DNA of 64,000 nucleotides, taken from Isoetes taiwanensis (lineage: Eukaryota; Streptophyta; Lycopodiopsida; Isoetales; Isoetaceae). The number at the start of each line of letters is the position of its first letter. The first letter of the stretch is position 1. The notes below the pieces were generated by a model. The model saw only the letters and a list, made by a program, of their open reading frames with translations, made no database searches and was not told the DNA's origin. The translations under genes were made by a program, and so were the position numbers. Below, in pieces: positions 45,911 through 55,767 of this stretch. The stretch lies in NCBI GenBank assembly GCA_021234155.1, contig JAJEKV010000071.1, positions 6,446,236 through 6,510,235 on the forward strand. Reading direction: 5' to 3'.

Positions 45911-47295
45911 ATTCAAAATTTGGTACACACCTTTGAGACGAAAAATCCTTTGTACCCGGTTGGACTCTTTGTTTCGAAGAAGCTCCCATAGCCATAGCTC
46001 CCACAGGAATTGACCATAGCGAGAAAAGCTTCACGGCTATGGAGGGCCGACACATAGGGCTCTAAATTTTTATTTTCCCTTTGTTTTTTAAGCGAAGCCA
46101 TGGTCTAGTATTCAAACTCCCTCGATCCGGCCGAGCAAAAGGATCCGTGCTTCAAAGGAGAGAAAGAAGGAGGCGATGATGAAAGCGAGATCAAAGGAAT
46201 CCGGCGAGATGAAAAAAGCGGATGCAAAAGAATCCGTCGCCCTCTTTGGGAGAGAAAGAAGGAGGCGGATCCTCCTCTCCATCTTGTTCCCCACCATTGA
46301 AAGCCGCCAAAACCGGCATTTTGTAGAAGGCGCAAGAAAGGTTTGAAACTTGGAAAATCTGAAGCCCCGGATCGAAGATCTGATTGAATCTGTGGCGCCA
46401 TGCAGCGAGGGAAAAGGGGCAAAAAAAATCGGGCTTGAAGGCGCCCGGACTTGAAAAGGCCGAGACTTCCTCGGCAATTTTGCAAAATAAGGAATACCAC
46501 GGATTTAATGCAAGGAATACCACCAAAAAATGGAAAGCCTGCGGATTTAAGGCTAAGGCTCATATATTGCGGATGACATCTGCGGCATAGCCATTTACCT
46601 TTCGATCTGCACTCCACGATCTTTTCCCTCTTCAATGACCTCCTCCCCCCTTCATTTCGCCCCAATCCTTCATTTCTCCCCAATGTGTGTCTCAGGCTTC
46701 CACGATTCTTCCTTTCTTGAGTGCGGTTTCCTCATTTTTGTTGATTTATATCTCTGCTGCGATTACGCAAAGATCTTTTGAGCCTCACTTTGGGCGTCTT
46801 TGGCGATCTCCATCAGATTTCAAAGCTTCGGATGGAAGCTATGGTAACAAGAAATTTGCTGCAGATATCCTCAAAGCGGCATTGGCGATCTCCATGGGAT
46901 TCATCTCGTCAGGCCATTCCAATCGATCCTGGCGTCTTGACTGCTTGCGGAAGCAAGTTCCACTTAGAAAAAGTTCTCTACACCGTTGTGTCTCTGTTCA
47001 TCTTCTTGGTTTGTAGCCACTTCCTTTGTTTTGTATGTATGGGATCCAAGTTATCCAAACCCACGGACTTATTCCCATCATCTAGTGGGCATAAATAAAT
47101 CTTTGGCTAAAATCGCTTGTATGGGTAAGGCGAAATACATGGGTGAGGCCCAAAGATGTCGACATATATGGGAAGCCGATATAAGGGTAAGGCTGAAAGA
47201 TGCTAACATATGGGTATTTTTACATATGGGCATTTTACACAATCGTGCCCATTCTACCTCGTGGAGGCGAAAAAGCTCTCTTTGTTTAATCATTT
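45911..47295. other. GC-richer region, unrecognised frames on both strands
   Basis: Overlapping open frames on minus (46105-46683) and plus (46687-47016, 46778-47098) have no known domain, and the minus ones overlap each other in three frames. Direct short repeats of GG(C/T)GAGGC(C/T)(C/G)AAAGATG(C/T) and ACATATGGG lie at 47110-47230. No gene can be supported. Confidence 0.3.
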
Positions 47296-47372
47296 ATTGT
47301 GTAATTAATTATAATTAATTAATTATATAATTAAGCTAATTAATTATATTATTTAATTAATTATATTTATTA
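47296..47372. repeat. TAATTA-rich AT tract
   Basis: About 75 bases of nearly pure A/T made of TAATTA and ATTAATTA words, self-complementary. Confidence 0.8.
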
Positions 47373-47394
47373 TTTTGTCGAATGGTTGTTTAGC

Positions 47395-47698
47395 CATGGA
47401 ATTGGAACCCCTCCTCCCTCCTTCTTTTTGTCATGTTCACCTTTTGCCCCTTCCCATATCCCACCCCTTTGCCCTACCCATACCCCTTTCCCTAACCCAC
47501 CCCCTTTGCCGCTACCCATATACCCCAGCCCTTTTTGCCCCTACCCATACCCTTTGGATATGGTCTCATAACCCCTTTGCCTCTTTGCTCCCCCTTTGCC
47601 CCTCCTCCTCTTCCCCATGCCTTGCCCCTCCCTTTTGTCCCTCACCTCCCCTCCCCACCCCCCCTCCCCTGTCCTCCCTCCCTCCCCTCCCCTCCCTG
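47395..47698. repeat. polypyrimidine (CCCTTTGCCCC-type) low-complexity tract
   Basis: C/T-rich array with recurrent CCCTTTGCCCCTACCCATA and CCTCCCCTCCCC words. It is homopyrimidine on plus, the mirror of the homopurine arrays at the left end. Pro-rich frames here are artefacts. Confidence 0.85.
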
Positions 47699-47699
47699 G

Positions 47700-47765
47700 C
47701 ATGAGTCCCATTTTCAGTCCGAGTCCCAAAATTCGAGATTTGTCCACTTTAATTAAATCGACTTA
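47700..47765 (-). repeat. dispersed repeat Z, inverted copy
   Basis: The reverse complement reads AAGTCGATTTAATTAAAGTG, then GACAAATCTCGAATTTTGGG, then ACTCGGACTGAAAATGGGAC. It matches 59583-59648 at nearly every base. Confidence 0.85.
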
Positions 47766-47769
47766 TCTT

Positions 47770-48440
47770 TGGTACTTCGGAAGGATTACTAAGTGAGAGA
47801 ATTTGGAGTATTTGCAATATTGAAGGACCTCCTTGGAGCCTTCAAGTACTCCCCGAAGGTGAGTCCATTCCTTAATCTAATTTAAGTAGTTGCTAAGTGT
47901 AATAGAAATTGCTCGGGAATTTAAGCAATAAATGAGGAATAACGAATATCTCTTGCATTTCCAAGTCCACGATTCTTGAAAGCGGTTTGACTTTTGCCAG
48001 ATTCGTAAGAAGAATCCTTTGCTTGAAAAAAAGAATGCGTTTTTATTCCAGGGTTGCAAAGAATTCGTGGGTTCACGCCATGAACTTAGGAAAAGACTGC
48101 GGCAAGTAGGAAAATTTAAACCGATACCGAGCTTTTCTGAATTTGTTGGATTCATGTTGATTATAAGGACTTGAGTTGTAGCGTGCTTACCTCAAAACCT
48201 AATTGCAATTCTAAATGGCAGTCACGTCCTTGTAAAAGTAGAGATTCTTAAGTTCTCTAAAAGGGACCATGCTGTTAACCTCTCAAGTGCCGCTAAGCAT
48301 TATACATAATTTCAGTTGTTTCTTTATTGGGAGCTTTCAGTACTTGGTCTTATCAACAACATTGAAGTTCTAATCTGACACATTATCTTCAGGAATGCTA
48401 GGTTCACAAGCGCTTGAGATGATGATGTAGATGTTATTTC
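47770..48440. other. no gene recognised
   Basis: Short frames only; a minus frame at 47877-48155 has no motif. Confidence 0.4.
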
Positions 48441-48453
48441 AAAAGTTTTCACA

Positions 48454-49008
48454 TTGGTAGGAAAAGAAGGTATGCTGGCAAATGGCTCTGAAGTGAAAGC
48501 ACTATGTAAGAAAGGAAAATTAAGGGAAGCATTTTCTGTCCTTAAGACTATGGACCATAAAGATTTTAGGGAACATTTTGATGCTTGCATCTGTTTGCTA
48601 CAAAGCTGCATGATATTTGTAAAAACAAAGCAGATTCATGCATATCTGAGCAAAATGATGTCTGAAACAAGCTCCGTTTTAGGGAATCTTTTGATCAACA
48701 TGTACACAAGATGCGGAAGTGTTAGTGTTGCCATTGGGGTATTTAACAGGATGGCTAAAGTTCCTTGTGCCAGGTTAACTTCTTATTCCAGTTTTTTATT
48801 CATGTACTTAATTTCAAATACTTCTCCTCTGCTTTATTATATGGGGCAAGAACACGCCATGAAATCCTTTTTCAAAATTTCTTCCGAAGCTTTTGAAGAA
48901 TATTTGTGGTCTTTGCTGGAGGATCTGCAAAATATGTGCTATTCTCGAACATGTGCCAGTTCCGGGTTCCTCATCCTTGGCCTTCTTTTAATGCTCATAT
49001 ATTCTTAA
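48454..49008 (+). pseudogene. pentatricopeptide repeat (PPR) protein fragment
   Basis: Plant PPR proteins bind organellar RNA. This open frame of about 184 codons carries PPR-like units: VKALCKKGKLREAFSVLKTM, then LLQSC, TKQIHAYLSKM, LGNLLINMYTRCGSVSVAIG and VFNRMAKVP, the usual order of a PLS-class unit (the H-x(n)-NMY(A/T)KCG pattern). After an unrelated-looking stretch, GQEHAMKSFFKI...LWSLLEDL looks like the next repeat, though degenerate. There is no ATG in a good context, no N-terminal transit peptide and no DYW or E domain, so it is a truncated copy. Confidence 0.75.
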
Positions 49009-49139
49009 GCTTATGGCTCAGATGTGATTCTGCTTGAATTGAGCAGAAAATTTTTGCACCCATCTATTATCGTGGCTTACTTGTGTATATTCTGTCTTTA
49101 AAGTGCTATTCTTTGACCATCTATGGCGGTTTGCATCTG

Positions 49140-49395
49140 GCTGGAGCATAATTTCGGGCATTTTTTGAAGTGCCCGATCACGGAAAATAATTCTTTCCAA
49201 CTCGTAGGTCTAGTTCTTTTGCACCAAAATGTATAAACTTTAGTACGCGCCTTTGTCCTCACAACCAAATTACAGGAGTTTACATCTCTGTGTACAATGC
49301 CAGTCTCATGCATCTTCTTAAGAGAGGCGATGATTTGGCGCATGGTTCTTTTTATAATCAGTGCTTTCCTTCTTGCTGGATCCTGTTCGTTTAGT
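49140..49395 (-). pseudogene. chloroplast-type protein kinase fragment (STN8/PAP14-like)
   Basis: Minus-strand fragment encoding MRQIIASLKKMHETGIVHRD followed by VNSCNLVV, the kinase catalytic loop (HRD present; the usual KPxN is SCN). After a frameshift, IHFGAKELDLRVGKNYFP corresponds to the activation segment (I/L)DFGAA.DLR.GKNY.P, with the essential Asp of DFG replaced by His. DRALQKMPE follows in yet another frame. This wording is typical of the plastid STN8 and PAP14/ORG1 kinases; which one cannot be settled. Not functional. Confidence 0.65.
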
Positions 49396-49399
49396 TTCC

Positions 49400-50500
49400 C
49401 CTCAAATACTACTTTTGTTCAAGTCTATTTTTTTGGGAGGTTAAATGGTAGTTTGACAAAGATGTTATAATGCTCGGATCGGTGGTGACCTAACTTTAGG
49501 ACTTTCTGAAAGAAATGAAGAGTAGTGCAAACTTGTGATGTGGTTGTATTGAAGGATGTGATGTGACGTGGTCATGAGGATTTGACATGATAAATGTTTT
49601 TGTTGTAAGTTACCTATGTACTTTTGAGATACTTTTCATCTCATCTGTCCTCTTTCATTCCAGACATCTTGAACAACATGTTGAATGACATTGTCATATC
49701 CATTCATATATGAGAATGCACATAGAATCTGGTGTCACAATTTTTCTTAGAGCTTGGATCTACCAACTCTACTTGCATGTAACAGGGTTAAGTGCACATC
49801 ACTGGGTTTCTAGAGGAACTTTAGTGAAGTTGAGATCGTCTGTTCTCAGAGCGGAAATAGTGAGAATTCATTAGGATCCTTATTGTTTTAATCTCAAAAA
49901 TACATGATGTTGTTGATGGCAATAAATGCACAATTGTTTAAAGCGATATGTAGTAAGTATTAAACACATATGCATGCGTAGTTAGCACTTCGTTTTACCC
50001 CGTATATTTGGTTCCATTGGCTATGAATGAAAGTCAGCGTTCTTTTCACGTGAAGTAGCACAAGTTTATCAGCAACAAGAAAGCCGCTGGGCAGCAACTA
50101 CTGCAATTCAGATATTGCTATTGACTTCAAAAGCATACATTGAAGGAAAGGCAGTTCCATAAAGATAAGAAAATACCATGAAACATCCTTTTGCTAGGAT
50201 ATTGACCTTGAGTTGACCTGGAAACGAGCGAAGGATGCATATGCTAGAAATAATATCTAAGCATAGTTTTAGATTAGTGAATTGCTTATAACATTTAAGC
50301 CTGTGAAGGTGACTGATCATAGCTAAGCTGCTCTTAAGGACAAGCAAATATCATATCTTTTTATGATTTCCCTGCTAAGATTTTATAACCTGACCGTTCC
50401 TTCACTGTATTGGATTTCTTTTTTGGCTTATAAAATGTTGAGCTTTTCTAAGGATGTTGAAGATACAGCTTCCTGAATGCACTTGAGATGGACAGTGGAA
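49400..50500. other. no gene recognised
   Basis: AT-rich sequence between the kinase and TRS120 fragments. A minus frame at 50108-50347 has no motif. Confidence 0.4.
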
Positions 50501-50515
50501 CACTTTGCAGATAGA

Positions 50516-50780
50516 CGTCCTCAGTGATATGTTTGCTGCAGCAACACGAGCTTGTGATCCTTTCACAGGTTGGAGTGCAGCAGCTCGCCTTCTTAGATTC
50601 CATTGCCCCCTTGTCAGTCTTTATTCACAGATTAGCCTGGCTAGTGCATTGGCAGCATCTTCTGCTAGATTGCCCATTGGAACACGATGCCCTGATCCTG
50701 GGCTTCCTTTTATAAGATTTGGCTCTTACTCACTGCATGACCCTGCATTTTCATTCTCTATTAAGAAGACGAATATATTA
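50516..50780 (+). pseudogene. TRS120 (TRAPPII subunit) exon fragment
   Basis: TRS120 is a large subunit of the TRAPPII tethering complex, needed for trans-Golgi traffic and cytokinesis in plants. The frame reads TRACDPFTGWSAAARLLRFH, then ASALAASSARLPIGTRCPDP and GLPFIRFGS, which I recognise as the conserved WSAARLLR...LPxGTRC.DPALPF segment of plant TRS120. TTTGCAG at 50509-50515 looks like a splice acceptor at its left edge. Homology fades after SIKKTN near 50767, and a stop follows at 50817. No other exon of this 1,100+ residue protein is seen, so it is a fragment. Confidence 0.75.
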
Positions 50781-50824
50781 CTACATTTACGCCTATCCTT
50801 TTCTTTGTCCTTCATTTAGTCTAT

Positions 50825-51775
50825 CCTTTTCTTTGTCCTTTTATTCTTTGCTGCAATTTGTCCTTTTGCATGTCCTTGTCACATGGTTCACCTATCTATA
50901 TTCTGGAGTCCAAGTGTATGTGCAAAGGCTGTTAGTTGTATTCTCCTCAGGGACATTAGCAAGAAACGATAATGGCCTCAAATAACCTTCGCCTGTGAGA
51001 TGTGGCCTGTGAGATGTGGCTATCTTTGTATTCAGATAATGTCATTTTGACAGTATATACAGAGCATGGCTATGGAGGCAAGGCTCTTCAGCTTTATCAT
51101 GAAATTTAGATAGATAAGTACACTCACTCCTTTTGGGGAATGAACATGTGGGCTCTCTAGAAGAATTATTAATGTGATGTCTCAGTTGAATCGCCTCTTC
51201 AAGTTGTCTTAAAATATCAATGCAAGGCAAAACAAGTTTCAGTGGACTAGATTGCAAGCCACAATGTAATCAAGATTTGGAACCCCTTGCACGTGACCAT
51301 TGAGCTTCCCGAGTATCTTGAATGTTTTTGAACATGTATATTTTTTCATCCCACCTTGTTTGAACAATTCGACTATAAAATTATATTGCTAGCTACTTTA
51401 TCTATGGTCTACATTCTTAATTATTTTGCAATCTAGTTTTGGATATGTCTTGTTTGTAGGGTGCTTTATGTTCAATGCAACCGATTTGTTTAGATTGCAT
51501 TCCATTGTCATTGGATCTCAATTCTTGACATTAAATTACTAGTAAAAATGAAAACAGTTAATGGCATTTCTTACTTGTGAACACAAAACAATGTGCCAAC
51601 AAACGAAACTGAAGCAAACAATGCATTTCAAAGGAAGCAACAATGTATTTCAACTTCTCTAAACTAGATCAAACATCATTCCAAAATTACTAATAGTCAA
51701 ATGTAAGGAAAATGTCTAATATTCTTTCTTTCTTAATCATTGCACTCACAAACTGATATAGATATGTAACATTCC
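50825..51775. other. no gene recognised
   Basis: Includes a small duplication of CTATCCTTTTCTTTGTCCTT near 50790-50840. Otherwise AT-rich and featureless. Confidence 0.4.
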
Positions 51776-52620
51776 TCTATACCCCCATTTGGACTACCAG
51801 TAGAGTTGTGCCCATATACAAGCGAGGGGACCCCACAACCCGCCAACTATCTCATTACCATTATGGTCGTTATTCTGTCTTTGCCAAGTTGCTTGCGGGA
51901 TTCTTGAGCAGCCGACACTTTGGGCGAGGATGGAGAAGTGCGGGCTCTCCGCGCGGTGGGCTTCCGCCCCGGCATTCTACTATTGACCATATCTTCACTC
52001 TGCGAACACTCATAGAGGATAGCTAGGAATCAACGCTTGAGAACTGTATTGTTGCTTTGTGGATTTCGCGAAAGGCTTTTGACCTGATGCCTCGGGATAA
52101 GTTGTGGAATGATTGGGGCAATTTGGGGACCCCGTCGACTTGCGAATGCTATATCTGAGGACTATAAGGAGGCTTGCTCCGGCCGTCTCCACCTTTGTCG
52201 GGGAGCCGTTGTTAGTAGCATTGAAGTGCGCCCGGGGCTGCCCTCTATCCCCGGCAGCTCTTCGGCTTATACATTGACCCGGCTAGAAGAATGGCTATTT
52301 GAGCGCGAGGAGGCGGCTCAGTTGATGCACCATATAATCCGGCAACTCATATATGCGGATGATGTTGACTGCTCGCATATACCCGGAAGGAGGACATGCA
52401 AGCGCCACTGGATGCTTTGGACACTACGCCTTGAGATTCGGCGAGAGTTAACTTGGCCAAGGCGAGGGGTTCTGCTGGTCCCATCATCCGGCACCACGCC
52501 TTCCCTCATTCACTTACCAGGGGGGGGTAGTGGAGGTGGCTCGATCTTATAAGTATTTGGGCATTGAGTTTTCTACTACCACACTTTGGGATGCATCCAT
52601 CAGTTTCGGAGTCCTTGCAT

Positions 52621-52628
52621 TTTGGAAA
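52621..52628. repeat. 8-bp target-site duplication, left copy
   Basis: TTTGGAAA, repeated exactly at 56070-56077. Eight bases is the hAT length. Confidence 0.9.
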
Positions 52629-53130
52629 CAAGGTTTAAAATGAAACGCACTTATTTAAGAAGTGCGTTTGAAAGATTCCTTCTAAAAATTTACAAAATTC
52701 TAAAATACCCCTAAAAAGGACTCTTTTACTATCTTGTGTCTAAAGATTTATAAAACTGCTTATGAAAACAGACATTTTAGGAAGACTTAACATTAAGGAG
52801 GAGAAGAACAACAAGAAAAATATCTCATTTTAGAGGGGAAAAGGACCACTACTGAAAGCCAAAAGATTTATTATGGGGTAAACTCATATGATAAAATTAG
52901 ACGCTTTTGTATCTTATCCTTTAGAACATTTATATTGATTGTTATAGAAGACAAAAATTGGTTATTTCACAAACCATTTTGGCTAAACATCCTAATTGAC
53001 CTTAAAAGACATTGGAGACACTTGAACAAACTGCTTGAATGAAAAATTATTGTTTTTGCATCATATGGTATTACAAATGGTAATACATCCATGAAATCAT
53101 GCAGTTAGTTGAAGTTCCAACTGACGATGC

Positions 53131-53146
53131 CGTATAAATTTATACC
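53131..53146. repeat. isolated copy of the 16-bp palindrome
   Basis: CGTATAAATTTATACC, one base from GGTATAAATTTATACC, 770 bases left of the main array but in the same transposon. Confidence 0.7.
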
Positions 53147-53812
53147 GAGGAAACAGAAGTTGAAGTAGTGAAGCTCTGTGATTACATGGCCTTTTTTGTT
53201 GTTCTCGGAGATGTATTTATCATGTCTTTGGGCTTGCACAATACCAATCCACAATATAGTGATGTTGAGAAGATAGTCAAGCTCCTTGTCAATGTTGAGA
53301 GTCTTCAGCACAATTCCATCATCTGTAGCAGTGGGCGTCACTGCACATTTCTCCACAGAGAAGTATTTGTCTATCTTGCTTTTTTTTGTCTGTTTGCAAA
53401 GAAATAGGTAAACTTTTTTGGGGTTGCTACTCCTCGCACCCCTATGGACAAACTACGTAGTTTCCTTCTCGTTGAACACATGTGTCTCCATAACATTTTG
53501 GGGTCCTTTGCCTTTAGTAGCAGTTTTTGAGCTGCCTAAAGTGAAGTTAGCATGTGTGTAGAGAAAAAAAAGTAAAAAAAATAACAACGGATTCGACTAA
53601 TTTATGCTCTAACATTGCATTACAAGGTCGGAGAATTTAGAACTATTTTAGAACTTTTTGAACTAAAAACTAAGAAAAGCGCATAAAATTATCCCTTAAG
53701 TGTGTTATTTCAAAAGATTAAGTTGCAAAAACCTTTGGGAGCAAGAAAGACCCCACAAGATTTTGCACGATATAAACTTATACTCCTGGATATAAACTTA
53801 TAAACTTATGTA

Positions 53813-54030
53813 TATATATATATATATATATTTATATACATCTTAATATATATATATTTAATATATATACGTTCACATATTTGTATATATAAAAAAAAAA
53901 AAACGGTATAAATTTATACCGCAGGAAGTCTCTCGGTATAGATTTATACCATAAGATTTTTTTTTTTAGGATATATATATGCAAATATATATGTTATATA
54001 TATATTATATATTTATATAATATACATATA
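53813..54030. repeat. TATATA-rich stretches
   Basis: Two (TA)n-rich blocks (about 53815-53890 and 53972-54038) flank the first two palindromes of the array; purely A/T. Confidence 0.8.
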
Positions 54031-54303
54031 TATATATTTTGGTATAAATTTATACCGAAAACTCTTCTTATGATAAATTTATACGTTGCGGGTCCTCTTG
54101 TGGTATAAATTTATACCACTTGGGTCTCTTTGGTATAAATTTATACCGCTGAGTCCTTTTGTGTATAAATTTATACCTCGAGTTCTTTTGTTGTATAAAT
54201 CTATACGCTCAAGTCTTCTTCTTGCGGTATAAATTTATACCGTGCAAACTCTCTAGTATACTATGTCCACATATTACTATCTATTGAGGTATAAATTTAT
54301 ACC
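53905..54303. repeat. array of 16-bp palindromes GGTATAAATTTATACC, 30-bp period
   Basis: Exact or near-exact copies start at 53905, 53935 (one change), 54041, 54102, 54132, 54162, 54192 (three changes), 54226 and 54288, with a decayed one near 54071. Successive starts differ by 30, 106, 30, 31, 30, 30, 30, 34 and 62 bases. The spacers are unlike the palindrome but share a (G/A)AGTC(C/T)TTTTG-type sequence. 53904-53921 and 54225-54242 extend to 18-bp palindromes. Not CRISPR: spacers are similar to each other, and this is a plant transposon interior. Confidence 0.9.
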
Positions 54304-54600
54304 ATCTTGAAATTTATTTGGAAGAAACTAAGGACTACAGAGAACAAATAAATTACAAAGTTTAAAAAGTCCGGATTGGATACATACGCCATCAAGCAGA
54401 TACGTAAGTCTATAGCAAAGTTTGGAGGAGCAAATAAGAGCAAGTGTATAAAGCAAAGCGCAAGCATCTTCAACTTCAACTCGCGTGTGAGGCATACTTT
54501 AAGGTGACAATATTTGCTTCATTGAGGCAATATCAAAATGTGTTGCATTTTGTGCAATTTTGTTCATAATTTTGTAGTGAATTCATAAACTTTGAACTAA

Positions 54601-55767
54601 GGCCCTTTTTCCATGGCACCTATGTCTTATATTTAGAGTCACGTTATTGGGCCACGTAAGAAAATAAGTCACTATAGTTTTTCCATTGAATGTGATTTAA
54701 GACATGTCTTAAATTGGTTCCATTACAACATGAGAGGAGTATTTTACTCCGGGAAACCCCCGCCACAAAATAAGGTAGTCTCCTCGGATCCAATCATGAG
54801 ACCTTTTCCCGCATGATTCGGCTGTCTTAAAAAAAGGTGGGCAAGAAAGAAAGTAGAAGAGCCGGTAGGAATAGAAGCCTAATGGAATCGACAAAGCGAG
54901 AAGAGGCAAGAGGCAGCGGCGGAATGGCTGGTCCGATTTGCTCAAATTTTACGATTTTGCCCGCCATATCAAGGGCAAAATGCTTCTCGCCCCGCCAAAT
55001 CATAGACCCAAAGCTTCCATACATAAGTGTTTTCATACTCAACTGTGAAACGACATCCAAGGCGATTAAGCTCCCTGGCGGCTTTTCTTTTGTCCTTTTC
55101 ATGAAATCAGAGAAGCAAGACTTCGGGTCCGATTGTTAAGAGGTACCAAATCCCTAAGATACAAAATTTGCAGGCGATTCTAATACATATATCGAATCCA
55201 CAACCCTTTTTTTATGCTAGGAGACCTGTTATTGAGCCCTTTTTCATGCCCTTCCATCCAAGCTGCAATTTGCAAAAAAGCGAAGATGGGTATTGAATCG
55301 TGAGCCAATTCGGTGATTTTTTCAGTATGGGGATATATGGGTACTTCGTTTCAAAGATCCATCTCTCATCGAGACCATTTCCTAAAATTTTCATTTCTAG
55401 TTTTTTGAAGCCCAATTTGAACCCCCGCCCATACTCTCCATATTATACCAAATCGAACTTCAAATCGTGCTCTAGCGAAGGATCCCATTCCACTTAAAGC
55501 CCGGGAATTTGATCATGGGCGAGATATTTGGACGTGATTTGATATGGAAAGCCATGGATCAGGAAACTAGGGAGTAGAAAACCAAATTTATGAGACTAGT
55601 GGAAAACCAAATTTATGAGACATGTCTTATATTATAAGACATCTCTTATAATCAAGCCATGGAAAACTAATCTTTTTAAGACATGTCACAAGAATGATGT
55701 GGCACCTAAAATGCTGTCTTATAATTATAAGACAGCCATATTTTAAGTCAGCCGTGGAAAAAGGGCC
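54601..55767. mobile_element. PIF/Harbinger-like element nested in the hAT element
   Basis: Starts GGCCCTTTTTCCATGGC and ends with the complement of GGCCCTTTTTCCACGGC, flanked on both sides by TAA (54598-54600 and 55768-55770), the 3-bp TWA duplication of Harbinger/Tourist elements. Both subterminal regions carry GTCTTATA/AAGACATGTCTTA words. About 1.17 kb. A minus frame at 54827-55102 and a plus frame at 54837-55139 overlap, with no known domain. The central sequence may be captured DNA. Confidence 0.8.

Noticed and set aside
46105..46683. 192-codon minus-strand frame
   Set aside because: Three overlapping frames are open in the same stretch because of composition; none shows a domain.
47375..47756. 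Pro/Leu-rich frames in the polypyrimidine tract
   Set aside because: Low-complexity C/T sequence, so the frames are artefacts.
53905..54303. CRISPR-like regular array
   Set aside because: The repeat is a 16-bp palindrome with short, mutually similar spacers in a plant transposon, with no cas genes.
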